From Liriodendron chinense (taxonomy: Eukaryota > Streptophyta > Magnoliopsida > Magnoliales > Magnoliaceae), in contig PVNU02001548.1 of assembly GCA_003013855.2 (NCBI GenBank), positions 1,922,001 to 1,986,000 of the forward strand: a DNA stretch of 64,000 nucleotides, given 5' to 3'. How positions within the stretch are numbered: the stretch's first letter is position 1; the number at the start of each line of letters is the position of its first letter. The position numbers and the translations under genes are program-made. Below the pieces are notes generated by a model. The model was not told the origin of the DNA. It did not search any database and saw nothing but the letters and a program-made list of their open reading frames with translations. Below, in pieces: positions 32,965 through 42,940 of this stretch.

Positions 32965-34053
32965 TAGGGCTATACATTGAGTTGAGTCGAGTCAAGGTGG
33001 GCCAAGATTGGCTTAACTCGTCTGTGCTCTCCTCGAGTTCGAGCTCGAGCTCGAGCTCACTCTCAAGCTTACCATTGGAGCTTGTCTTGTTTGCTAAAAC
33101 TTTTGAAGTGAGCTCGAGGTGAGCCAGTGGATCAAGTCGAGGCGAGCTTACCTCGAGTCGAGTCGAGCTTGCTCCCACCTCAATTTATTATATTTTTTTA
33201 CTACAAAATACAAATTAAAAGTCAACAATATTAAGTTCGAGAAGTCACACATATATTAGGGGAGAATAGTATTTCTACAGGTGGGACCCCACCATTAAAA
33301 TGACCTAGCTCTGATCGATTTTTTCTTTGGCCAAGTCACACATGCATTGAATGCAGACCACTAGTAATATTTTATGAACCATAATTAACACAATACATGC
33401 ATAGCTCACCATGTGAATGGATTGCCCTAATTATTGTGTGGACCATCTTCATGATGAGGCCCAATTGATTCATGGATCAGATGCACCACCTCCCTCGTAA
33501 AATTGCAATCAATAGTTGCATATGGTGTTTGGTCTAACCGTAGCCCCTGTTTTGTAGATATGCATGGTGTGTGGTCTCACCGTAGCACCTGTGTTTGTGT
33601 AGTGTGTAAAACACACAACCACTGTGTGCTCACCATGTTTTGTACTTAAAATCACTCAATCTATCAGATATGCTCAACAAGGAATGTTCTTACCTGAACA
33701 AAAGAGTAGGAATTAGAAACCCCTCAGCGTGTGAGGGTTTTATATGCCCTAAGTTTGGACCCCAATGTATGGGGGGGGGGGGGGGGGGGGGGGGGGCTGA
33801 GAGAGAACCAAGAAATAAGAAGATAAGGGTTTTTTTTTTTTTAAATATCTATATGAAACAAGTCGAGCTCAAGTCGAGTCGAGCTTGAATCGAGTTGAGT
33901 GACCCAATGGTCGAACTTGACTCGATTTCTGACTTGAGCTCCTAAATGAAGCTTGGCTTGACTTGTTCTACTGAGTCAAGTCGAGCCGAGGCGAGCTTTT
34001 TCGAGTCGAGTCGATCGAGTTTCTCGAGCTGACTCGGCTTATGACCAGCCCTA
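32965..34053. mobile_element. hAT-type MITE 1 (1089 bp)
   Basis: The ends are TAGGGCTATACA and GACCAGCCCTA. The flanking 8-bp duplication is GGTTTAGA (32957-32964) and AGTTTAGA (34054-34061), with one mismatch. Eight-bp TSDs with TAGGG ends point to the hAT superfamily. Both arms are rich in GAGTCGAGCTCGAGC-type sequence and form a long imperfect inverted structure. There is no transposase frame, so it is non-autonomous. A run of 26 G lies at 33771-33796. Confidence 0.82.
33771..33796. repeat. Homopolymer of 26 G
   Basis: An uninterrupted G tract within MITE 1. Its length should be treated as uncertain in any assembly. Confidence 0.9.
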
Positions 34054-34126
34054 AGTTTAGATGATAAATTTTTCTCTTGCTTTCTACTTCTTCATTTCAA
34101 CTACTAATTTAAAACTCATTCTATGC

Positions 34127-34731
34127 TAGGGCTCTCAATGGAGCGGGTCAGATCTGAGATCCAATTCACTCTGAATCCGTATAATGCAGATTTGGATCTT
34201 AAAATAGGTCTGATTTCTTAAATGGACCAGATTTGGATCTTAAAATAGGTCCGATTACTTAAATGGACCGAATTTGGATTCAGAGGAACATATCCGAGTT
34301 CGATCCGAATCCGATTAGGATCCGAGTCATTGTCACCTTACTGTATATGTTATATACATACTGGGCATCCTTTTTATAGATTAATTTAGGCCATGTCTCA
34401 AAATTGAGACATGCCACTCTTAGGTCAACCATACCACAGTAAATAGTGGGATTATCACCATTTTTCTATAAATTAAATATATTATATTATATATTTTATA
34501 TCTTTTTAGATTTGTAATGGGGTGGATTCAGACCTAGATTTGACCCAAATCCAATGTTTATATGGATTTTGGATCGGAAATAGATCTAACAATTTATAAA
34601 TGGATCGGATATGGATATCACCTTTTGGATCCGAGTTGGATCCGAATCTGATCTGAATCCTACTACAAATATACGGACTTGGAGCCGGATCCAACTGGAT
34701 CCGATCCTGATCCGACCCATTAAGAGCCCTA
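34127..34731. mobile_element. hAT-type MITE 2 (605 bp)
   Basis: TAGGGCTCTCAATGG at the left pairs with CCATTAAGAGCCCTA at the right. The TSDs are TTCTATGC (34119-34126) and ATCTATGC (34732-34739), one mismatch. The interior repeats GGATCCGA/TCGGATC-like phrases in both arms. No coding capacity. Confidence 0.88.
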
Positions 34732-34831
34732 ATCTATGCCTAGCTTGAGAAACAAAACACAAAATATCAGAAGGGGTAAACCATCATTATTTTTGCATTT
34801 TTCTATCTTTTGTTGTACTTAACTGTAATCG

Positions 34832-35015
34832 GCCCCAATCCCCCAAATCATGCATATTTGTATTCGATTAGTCCTATATGATTGACTTCCAACATTTCAA
34901 GCTAACACTGCCTGATAGACAACATTGCCCCCAAATCATGCATGATTTGTATTCGATTAGTCCTATATGATTGACTTCCAACATGTCAAGCTAACACTGC
35001 CTGATAGACAACATT
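34832..35015. repeat. Two-copy tandem duplication, about 88 bp
   Basis: CCCCCAAATCATGCAT...TATTCGATTAGTCCTATATG...AACACTGCCTGATAGACAACATT occurs twice in direct succession and is nearly identical. Confidence 0.9.
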
Positions 35016-35943
35016 CTTACCAAAGAATGGGCCATTGCATGCCCAAAATCGAAAAAGAAGATGCACAGAGTCTCACCACCATGCAACCAAGTGAACCTTT
35101 TGCACAAACTCATGCATTTTTCCACCTTGCAAATATGAAAGTCTTAGAGAGACCATCCTACCTCTTTGCTCAAGTATGAAACTTCCAGTATAAAAATCAC
35201 CACCTTGAAGGAAAATCAACTTTTTACTAGGAAAACACTCACTCTTATCTTCTCTTCGAACTGCTAGCACAAGGGGAAATCATTAATACGTTTTTGAACC
35301 CCTAGGCATTCCAAAGAGAAAAACCCTCTCTTGAGCTTTATATTTTTCCTAACTAGGAGTAAGAAACAAATTGTCAAAAGACCACCTGGCTTCTACATTA
35401 TTAAATAAATAAATAAAATCTCACCAAAGATTATAGCCATCAATGAAATATACTATTAAGTAGGCCCATGAAAATTTGAAAAGGCGATTATCTTCAATAC
35501 TAATTTTGCCTCTAAAAGGCAACATTCAAATTAGTTGTACCACCATTCCAAACAGTCATGATCTCTCTAATCGCGGCCAATTCAAAATGTCTAGGAACTT
35601 TATCTTCAGAGATAAAAAAGAAAAAAAAAAAAAGAGAGATAAATCCTATGCAAAGGTCCTCCCGAAACCATACACATTCCCACACCCAATTTGCGTCTTA
35701 TCCCTTCTCTTGCTGCACATCCCTGTTCTCATTGCTCCATTACATTCCAGCGCAATAGCGTTTAGCTTTGTTACAATAGGGCAACCAATGAGCCAGGATG
35801 GATCCTTGGTTTTCAGGGCCTCAGCCACTACGATTTCACCCTGGTTTTGACCTCATTTCCATTAGGGCACAGCTCAAGCCTCGGTTATTAAAGATTTCAA
35901 TTTCAGATATCATGGAAAGCTGGATAGACAACAAGCTGTAAGA
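35016..35943. other. Intronic sequence, nothing recognised
   Basis: The longest frame (35476-35850, 124 codons) has no recognisable domain and a composition typical of chance. Confidence 0.5.
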
Positions 35944-35951
35944 ATTGTAGA

Positions 35952-36083
35952 TAGTCCTGGCAGCAGATGGGCCTATGGCTGGTTAAGGCCCGGGTTTTGA
36001 ATTGGTCGGGTTGGGCCAACTAGGCCAAGCCTATTCAAAATTTTGATTTTGCCTGGCCCAGGCTCGACCAATTGTCAGCCCTA
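35952..36083. mobile_element. hAT-type MITE 3 (132 bp)
   Basis: TAGTCCTGGCA at the left pairs imperfectly with TGTCAGCCCTA at the right. The 8-bp duplications are ATTGTAGA (35944-35951) and ATTGTAGT (36084-36091). The interior is GGCCCGGG/CTGGCCCAGG-rich and palindromic. It is very short. Confidence 0.72.
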
Positions 36084-36297
36084 ATTGTAGTCTGGTTTCA
36101 ATATTTTCAGTCTTCTTAGTAATTGATTCTATTAGAATCTAAATTATAACATTTCAATCTAATATTATTTTTATTGCAAATTAATAATTTAAGGAAAGAT
36201 ATAGAAGAACATTAGTTGAAGAGAAACTTTATTTAAAGTTCATTTTGGACTAAAGTAGCCCTTACAAACTTTTGGTTTAATAACAACTTTTTGCAGG

Positions 36298-36362
36298 TGA
36301 GCTGGACTAGAACTCAAGACCTCACTGTTGTACTTCCTATGCCTACCACTGAGCTACAGTCT
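36298..36362 (-). mobile_element. tRNA-derived SINE head (or tRNA-like relic)
   Basis: The - strand reads GTAGCTCAGTGGTAGGCATA, an A-box, then after about 30 bp GAGGTCTTGAGTTCTAGTCC, a B-box. These are internal RNA polymerase III promoter elements as in tRNA genes and plant SINEs. No clover-leaf can be completed and no CCA or anticodon stem is convincing, so this is not a tRNA gene. The 3' limit of the SINE is unclear. Confidence 0.6.
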
Positions 36363-36507
36363 TGAATACAATTTAATAGAAAATTGAATTACGAAATGTT
36401 CCAAAGATTTGCATACTTAAGAATCAAATAATAAGTTCCCTTTAATGGAGTCTAAAAGCAAGTATAATTGACACATGGAAACATTGAAGAAACATGGGAA
36501 AAATGTA

Positions 36508-36640
36508 GGATCCATCCATCCATGCATGCATATACCATGCATGCACATACATACATACAAACATGCATGCATGATCCATCCATCCATCCATTCATGCTTG
36601 GATCCATATAACCATCTGTGCATGCAGACACATACACACA
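36508..36640. repeat. CCAT/CATG/CATA microsatellite cluster
   Basis: Runs of (CCAT)n, (GCAT)n and (CATA)n alternate here. They account for the repetitive open frames on both strands. Confidence 0.9.
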
Positions 36641-36699
36641 TACAAACATGCATTTCATCATAAAACCATGCAGCTATAAAAAATATGAAATGAAAATTT

Positions 36700-37290
36700 C
36701 TTAATAAACAGATTTTTGGCGATATTGATACATTGGCGAGATTATCGAAATCACTAATACATTGGCGATACAAGCGATGCCTCACATTGTGAAAGGTCGC
36801 GACGGTCTCGCTCGTATGGGCAGTGAGTGCCAGCTAAATAGGGTGTACGTTGAGGAGAGAGATTTGCCCCACATTGTGAAAGGTAGGTTGTTCCTAGACT
36901 GAGTAGGCTTGGGTACTATTAGAGAGAGGATGGCGAAGGTTAACTAGGACCTTGAGTTAGTATTCTCAGCCCAGTCCTTTGATTGTGCTTTTTTGTTGTG
37001 TTTCTGGTTGGTTTGTTGTTTAATAGAGATATCTTTTCCAAAAAAAACAAGCAACGCCTGGAATTTACATGTCGAAATTATTTACGATACATTGGCGATA
37101 TATATACATTGGCAATAAAAGAGGTATGGAATTTACACAATCAAGAATATTGGCGACTCATTGGCGATACTTGGCAATATATCGTCGATACCTAGAATTT
37201 CTATTACTACCAGTATTATTGGTATCGCTTCATGTGTTACTGGTAGATACGGATAATATCGGTGATACGCCGAACAATGCCCATTAGTTT
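36700..37290. repeat. CGATA/ATTGGCGATA-rich degenerate repeat
   Basis: Phrases such as ATACATTGGCGATA and TTGGCGATAC recur irregularly. They resemble the CGATATATTGGCAGG and CGATATTATCGATA phrases of the array beyond 46 kb, so a distant relationship is possible. Confidence 0.45.
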
Positions 37291-37349
37291 CATCTTCTTC
37301 TTTCCATGCATATCACAATAATCATAAAATGCCTAAAAATCAAAGTAAA

Positions 37350-37450
37350 AACAAACTGCAGTGCCTCATTGAATGGTCTAATATTGGATCTGATTACCAT
37401 TACCCACCCATCCCCTCATTGAATGGTTTAATCTTGGATCTGATTGTCCA
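37350..37450. repeat. Short tandem duplication, about 65 bp
   Basis: CTCATTGAATGGT.TAAT.TTGGATCTGATT occurs at about 37363 and again at about 37417, each followed by a CCATCC-type run. Confidence 0.75.
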
Positions 37451-38011
37451 TCCATCCCATCTATAATCTATTTTATTTATTCCTTCCTTTTTCCACATCA
37501 TGATCGAATCAAGCGAGTTTTACAAACTTGGGAGCTTATTTGCTCTTCCAAACCATTTCCATGAACAATTGAGATTTGGTTGGGCATCTTATGGTTTTCA
37601 AATCACACATTTTGGATTGTACCTTAAACATTTTGCCTCTCCACACTCCATTTTGTTGTTTCCCCTCTATTTTTTGTGAAACAGCATTATTTGTTACTTG
37701 ACTATGAATCTTAGGATGAAATTTTCCTTTGTTTTTTTCCTTTGATCATGCAAATTGGTTTTCATTTATCGAGTCTTTCACCAACGATACGACGCTGTAT
37801 TGGGATGCTTTGGGCTGATATGGCTCAATACAGCCTTATCATACATGGACGATACCATATGCATTGGATAACACATCAAACCTCTTAGAATCCTGGAAGT
37901 CTTTCCTCTTCCTCCACACAAATACCTTGTGGTGCCATGATAATTGGATGCTACATACTAGGAGGTTGCAAGGACCAAAACAGATCAACTTGCTTGGATA
38001 CAACAGACCCT

Positions 38012-38236
38012 AATTTTAAATGCACAAAATATTACCAACTTCCCTTCACTAATCAAATCGATAACAAAGTTCCAAACAAAAGAAATAAACTTCCTCAATA
38101 AGTTCAAGTTCAGAAGAGACGAGACTGCTCAAAATGAGTCCATCGAACACCATGAATAATGACTTCATCTGGTTGATAACAAGTAATAATAAGATATAAG
38201 TAGAGTCTTCTATTTATCAAATGTATCCACAGCTTG
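38012..38236. repeat. Dispersed direct repeat, copy 1
   Basis: TTTAAATGCACAAAATATTA...AAACACCATGAATAATGACTTCATCTG...CTTCTATTT matches 39409-39640 at most positions. The gypsy solo LTR lies between the two copies. Confidence 0.88.
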
Positions 38237-38411
38237 GATACGAACTGACACAAAATATGGTTCAACATGATTTTATTCATTGTAAAGAGGTAGTGAGCAG
38301 TAGGATAACAGATTACAACAATATAAATAACCAACACAACAACTTGAAAAGAGAGGGTCAACAAGCCAAAGCTTAACAAATTTCTGGGAGCTCAAATGGC
38401 TCAAAGCAGTC

Positions 38412-39337
38412 TGATGCGGACACAAAAGCATTCAAGGTGTACCAACGAAGAATGCGCCAACCACAAGCACCATCCTTGTGGATAGGCGATTATTGAGGAG
38501 CTGAAGACCCTTCACATGTGATCAGACACATAGAAGACCCTACTCAGGGAAGACACATGTGAAGGAAGAAAGGAGAAAAGGACCGAAGAACTGAAGATTT
38601 CGAGCACCCAACCATTGTCTTCGGGCGCCCGACTATAGCCTTCGGGCGCCCGAACCTCTCTGAAGGTTTTTGGACGACTTCGGGCGGCAGCTCGGGTGCC
38701 CGACCGAGCGCCCGAACTTTCCCGCACTTTTGTTAGTTACGCGTTTTTGCTTAGTTTTAGGAGTATTTTAGTACTTTCATGTTTTTATTTGTTTATTTAA
38801 GTGGGCTAAAGCCCTAAACTCGAATTAACTTTGATTATTGATTAATGAAAAGCCTCTTGGAGCTTCTCTCTTCCTCTCTCTCTCTCATGGTAATGTTTCT
38901 TCTTCCTTGATCCCTCTTTCTTCTACTTGCTTCTTGTGCCCCTCCTATCCTTCTTTCAGGTAATTCTATCTATCTCTAATTTATCTGTTTTGCTAACCAC
39001 AATCCCAAAATCTGACTTTTGATCCTAAACCCTAAGTTTTCAGATTTTCAAATCCCTAATCCAAAATCCCTTGATTTCTTAGATTAGAGATTCCTCTGAA
39101 TTGATTAGGTTATAGCCATGCAAGATCGGGAGGTTCCATCCCTCGCCGGATCCGACCATAGTGATACTTGAATCTCATACTTCATGGTTGTGATGAATGG
39201 CCTGTTCCATTGCATGTTCCTTGTGATCTTCTTAGTTCATGATGATTACTGCTAGATTTTATATTGTTATTGTCTTTTAATTCCGCTGATTTAATTATGT
39301 TCATGAGTATGCATCATAATTAGGGCATCCTACATCA
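38412..39337 (+). mobile_element. Gypsy solo LTR (926 bp)
   Basis: It begins TGATGCGGAC and ends TCCTACATCA, like the LTR at 15032-15946, with the same internal order. This order is a GAAGACCC/CACATGTG opening, GGGCGCCCGA palindromes at 38631-38715, the TATA-like GTTTATTTAAGTGGG near 38790-38804, an ATTAATGAAAAG leader, and GATCGGGAGGT..CATCCCTCG. The flanks CAGTC (38407-38411) and CAATC (39338-39342) are 5-bp duplications with one mismatch. No internal region remains, so LTR-LTR recombination is the likely origin. Confidence 0.88.
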
Positions 39338-39408
39338 CAATCCTAAATAAAAATTCCAATGTAAAAATTATTTTGTTTTCCCCTATAAAGAACTGAATAC
39401 TGCACACC

Positions 39409-39640
39409 CAAATTTTAAATGCACAAAATATCACCAACTTCCCTACACTAATCAAATCCACAACAATTAAGTTCCAAACAAAAGAAAGAAGCTTCCTGAA
39501 TAAGTTCAAAATCAGGAGATGCAAGAGACTGCTCAAAACGCATTCATCAAACACCATGAATAATGACTTCATCTGCTTGATAAGAAATCATAATAAGAAA
39601 TAACTAAAGCCTTCTATTTCTCAACTTTATCAACAGCTTA
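39409..39640. repeat. Dispersed direct repeat, copy 2
   Basis: Partner of 38012-38236. The similarity ends where copy 1 has TATCCACAGCTTGG and this copy has TATCAACAGCTTAG. Confidence 0.88.
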
Positions 39641-39926
39641 GTTTTTGAAAGTAAAGTGCCGACTAATCGCATATTTTATGTGGCGAGTTTACTAGCTCCA
39701 ATTATCACTTGACGGAAGGTATTGATTCTTCCTTTATATAGCTTGCAGCCACTGAGCTTGGAAAGAAGACTGAGAGTGGATGCAAGGATTGGATGGGCAT
39801 GAAGGAATGTGAGATGTACATAGGACTGAGAAACTACATAGAGAGTTAGCAAACCATGGAAGTATAGAACCAAGGATCCCTTCTTGGCAATAATAAGAAT
39901 CACAGTTTTGTTGTCACCATGATGAT

Positions 39927-40279
39927 TGTTAAAGATTATAGTTAATCTTGGTTGGTCCCACATGCATGTGGGACCCTTTGTTTAGGAGTCATTAGGCTTT
40001 TAGATAGTGTGTTGTCTTCTGCTTTTATAGTCCCACATTGGAGTCTTCTGAAAAAGTGGCAACTCCTATTATTTACAGAGGGTCAGCACATTGAGTGATA
40101 GTAAATCTTCTTGTAATAAAGAGTTTATTTTTCTCTTGTGCTAATTTCCTTCTGTTCATGTGTATGCGCATGGTTGTTTCACACTATAGTGCTGTCTTTT
40201 GTACACAAGTGCAATCATGGTTGTTTCACATAATAGTGTATTCTTACGGTTTTGCTGTAAAAACCAGGCAGAGTTGGCA
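39927..40279 (+). mobile_element. Possible short solo LTR
   Basis: It starts TGTTAAAGATTATAG, has TTTTATAGTCCC as a TATA-like site and AATAAAG as a polyadenylation-like site, and could end GAGTTGGCA. No 5-bp duplication was found, so this is only a candidate. It contains a perfect 22-bp palindrome at 39954-39975. Confidence 0.3.
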
Positions 40280-41904
40280 TGGAAACCATGAAATGTGATC
40301 CTTGTTACACGTGTGAGATCTATGAAACCATTCGCAAATTATCCTCTGTGTGTTGTGTGATCAACTGCCACAAAAGCATTGCGTGTTTGCTCCATCTTCC
40401 ACGTGAACACTACAATGACGACCTGGAACTATTCTCCACTCAAATATGAGAAGAATTATTTCTATCAACTCATCTATTTCTGTTTCCATAGCATATTAAT
40501 ATGGAGGATTCCTCATACTCTTCTTTGAAACAAGATGCCAACACCAAAGACATACTCAAAAGGAAGCATAAAAAGATACACCAAAACCCACAACACCGAA
40601 ATTTCTATTAATGGAAAAAATACCCCCTTCTAAATAGAAAGAAATGATGTATCATAACCTGTGAGACAATTCCATAGTCTACAAAACTGTTCTTTTTGTA
40701 GGAGATAAATGCATTGGGCTAAAGGTCGTCACATATACTTGCATTACTTGCATTATATAAACAAGCTGATATAATAAAAAACATAAAGGGCTAAAGGTTC
40801 CCTTAAGTAAAGAATAAAAGAGTGTTGCTAATTTTAATAATAGAATCAAGTGAAGTGTGTGTGTTACAGAACACTCCCTCTTGATGTGGAAAATGAAGAT
40901 CAACAATTCCTAGATGCTATTCAAGTAACTGAAACTTTCTGGCACAATCTCAATCTTGATTTATCAAAATAAGCGATATTTTGAACATTTCACCTTTCCT
41001 ATTACACAATCTCAATCTTGAACATTTCAAGATAAGCGATATTTTGAACATTTCACCTTTTCTATTATACAATCACAATCTTGAGTTATCAAAATATACA
41101 TCTATATTATTAATGCTTATGGCACTTCTGACATCAAAAAATTGAATTAGGCATTTTAGGAGGGAAACCCAATCCATACATGCAAAACTCCATCCATACA
41201 ACGCCAACGACTCTTGATGTTAGATAATATTTGGCATTTTACCTAGGATGGGAGTGCCTTGCCAACAATAGCCTATAATTGATTTCCCATCTTTGTATGC
41301 TGAACCAAAAGTAGTATCAAAATAGAACAAAAATATGCATATTAAAGCATAATAAGAGGAAACACCTTGAGGTCCATGCTAATTAGCCGATAAGGAATTC
41401 AAGGAATGACCTCAAGGAGATTCGGTTGGATTATGCACAAACAGATGTGCCAATCCCATCGAAAAAGTATTAACAAGCATAATTAGTGGTCAAGTATTAC
41501 AAGATTTCCAACCATGTGATAGAACTTCATAGATCCTCTACCCAATTTTCAACATGATTCATAGACAAACAGTTTAGATCAATAGGGGACTCTATGGGTC
41601 TGCTCCCCAATAATGGAACCCATAAGAGAAGATCTATGGTATATTTGCATTGTAGAAAAATATAGTTTTCCTTGCTTACACAAACAATCCACTGATATTG
41701 TTGAAATTCCTATATCATTGTGCTACCAAATTGGTGCAAGTAAGAAACTTCCGTCTCCTTGTAGTTAGAAGTTGAGTTTAACCGATAAAAGTAATACAAT
41801 AACTCAAAAGTTGGTTGAAAGTATATTGATAGAAAGAAAATTAGAAAAGATGCAAATGCTGATGATGGTGGTTTTTTACGGGCATCATTACACCAGCTAC
41901 AAGT
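40280..41904. other. Intronic sequence with a two-copy repeat
   Basis: No coding sequence. At 40947-41085 the phrase CACAATCTCAATCTTGA...AAGCGATATTTTGAACATTTCACCTTT is tandemly duplicated (about 68-bp unit) with a partial third copy. Confidence 0.6.
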
Positions 41905-42010
41905 CTCAGCAAAACCACAAGCTAATAATAATCATCACTCATCAACTAAGCCTTATCTCCACCAACTGGGTCGGCTACACGAATCCTATTCCGCCTTTCC
42001 ATTCTAGCTA
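41905..42010 (-). mobile_element. RTE-LINE-type 3' tail relic
   Basis: The + strand shows AATAATAATCATCACTCATC, then AACTAAGCCTTATCTCCACC, AACTGGGTCGGCTACACGAA and TCCTATTCCGCC. This is the reverse complement of a typical plant RTE 3' end (GTAGCCGACCC...GGGAT.AGGCTT plus short repeats). A shorter echo, CAACTGGGTCGGCTACACAAAT, is at 42131-42152. It lies 300 bp before exon 3. Confidence 0.6.
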
Positions 42011-42313
42011 ATAATATCTATGCAAAAAATTCAGCATCATGTCGATTGATATCAAATAAATTATCAACATTTGTTCACATAATGAAAACGTAATGCTACC
42101 AACCTATGAAAGCCTTCTTTATATTTGACCACAACTGGGTCGGCTACACAAATATTCCCTTTCTTCCATGGACTTGAGAACAGGGAATATTAAGGGTGCA
42201 ATGTTTATGTTTTCAAACATCAAAACTACCATGCAGTACCTGCAAATAGGTCTTGTCTGATTGCATTATGTCCACTTGGAAACAATTCTCACAATAGCTT
42301 GCTTGTCATGCAG

Positions 42314-42375
42314 CTCTGGAAGTATGAAGCTGCACACATGTCTAAGAAGATTGAGATTCTAGAAGACTCTAAGAG
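42314..42375 (+). CDS. SOC1-like: SOC1-like MADS-box gene, exon 3 (K domain, helix 1)
   Basis: A 62-nt exon between CATGCAG and AG|GTGATA. It encodes LWKYEAAHMSKKIEILEDSK plus a split arginine. This is the start of the K (keratin-like) domain, an amphipathic helix used for dimer and tetramer formation. The length and phase are those of the first K-box exon in MIKC genes. It directly continues the frame of exon 2 at 5611. Confidence 0.93.
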
Positions 42376-42528
42376 GTGATAATTTACTCTGAAATATTCA
42401 AACCAAACGCATCCTAAACTTGAAAGCAAAATTCAGATTCCATAACTTATCAAGAAAAATTTGAGTATATTTCAAAACATAGTCTTGGATCTCAGTTCTT
42501 TAAAGTAGGGAACGGTACATCTTTGCAG

Positions 42529-42628
42529 GAAGCTTTTGGGAGAAAGCTTGGAATCATGTTCAATGGAGGAACTGCAACACATAGAGAACCAGTTGGAGAG
42601 GAGCCTAAGAAACATTCGAGGAAGAAAG
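42529..42628 (+). CDS. SOC1-like: SOC1-like MADS-box gene, exon 4 (K domain core)
   Basis: A 100-nt exon between TTTGCAG and AAAG|GTACAT. It completes the split arginine and reads KLLGESLESCSMEELQHIEN, then QLERSLRNIRGRK. This is the most conserved K-box segment of the SOC1/TM3 clade (KLLGE.L.SCS.EELQ.IE.QLE.S...IR.RK). The 100-nt length is invariant in this family. No stop or frameshift. Confidence 0.97.
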
Positions 42629-42723
42629 GTACATCATAAATCACATATATCTAATCGTTCTGCAAATATACATGATAGTAAATTCTACTGACATTGAACA
42701 CTTGTTGTTTGTCTATCCTTCAG

Positions 42724-42765
42724 TCTCAGATGTATGTGGAGCAGATTAAGCAACTAAAAGAAAAG
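42724..42765 (+). CDS. SOC1-like: SOC1-like MADS-box gene, exon 5 (K domain)
   Basis: A 42-nt exon between CTTCAG and AAAAG|GTAATT. It encodes SQMYVEQIKQLKEK, matching the .Q.F.EQI.QLKEK step of SOC1 proteins. Confidence 0.95.
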
Positions 42766-42898
42766 GTAATTCAAACAAAGGAAGTTTCAAATAGATGAAC
42801 TCAAATTGCAATAGAATCAAGTAGGGTCCATTCCAAGAAAATTGTGTCAGGTGCTTTACTGATTAGAAATGCTAACTGACATTTTTTATTGAATTTAG

Positions 42899-42940
42899 GA
42901 GAGAATACTTTCTGAAGAAAACACCATTTTAATCGAAAAG
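42899..42940 (+). CDS. SOC1-like: SOC1-like MADS-box gene, exon 6
   Basis: A 42-nt exon between AATTTAG and AAAAG|GTGAAT. It encodes ERILSEENTILIEK, the E..L..EN..L.EK segment that ends the K domain in this clade. Confidence 0.94.

Larger units (their letters stand above)
5612..42313 (+). other. Giant intron 2 of the SOC1-like gene (36,702 bp)
   Basis: The intron runs from the GT after exon 2 to the CATGCAG acceptor of exon 3. It contains L1 and RTE LINE relics, two copia elements, two gypsy LTRs, a gag-only LTR element, three hAT-type MITEs, a 192-bp satellite and a minisatellite. The larger coding elements with a readable orientation are mixed in strand. The complete copia, the RTE and one L1 are antisense to the gene. 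The gag-only element, the gypsy fragment and the second L1 are sense and bring their own LTR promoter and polyadenylation signals. Confidence 0.85.

Noticed and set aside
35476..35850. 124-codon + strand frame
   Set aside because: No domain, an AAAAAG-run in the middle, and no flanking gene structure.
36298..36362. Genuine tRNA gene
   Set aside because: A- and B-box-like blocks are present, but no acceptor or anticodon stem can be formed.
36417..36785. 122-codon cysteine/methionine-rich frame
   Set aside because: It is produced by the CATG/CATA/CCAT microsatellites.
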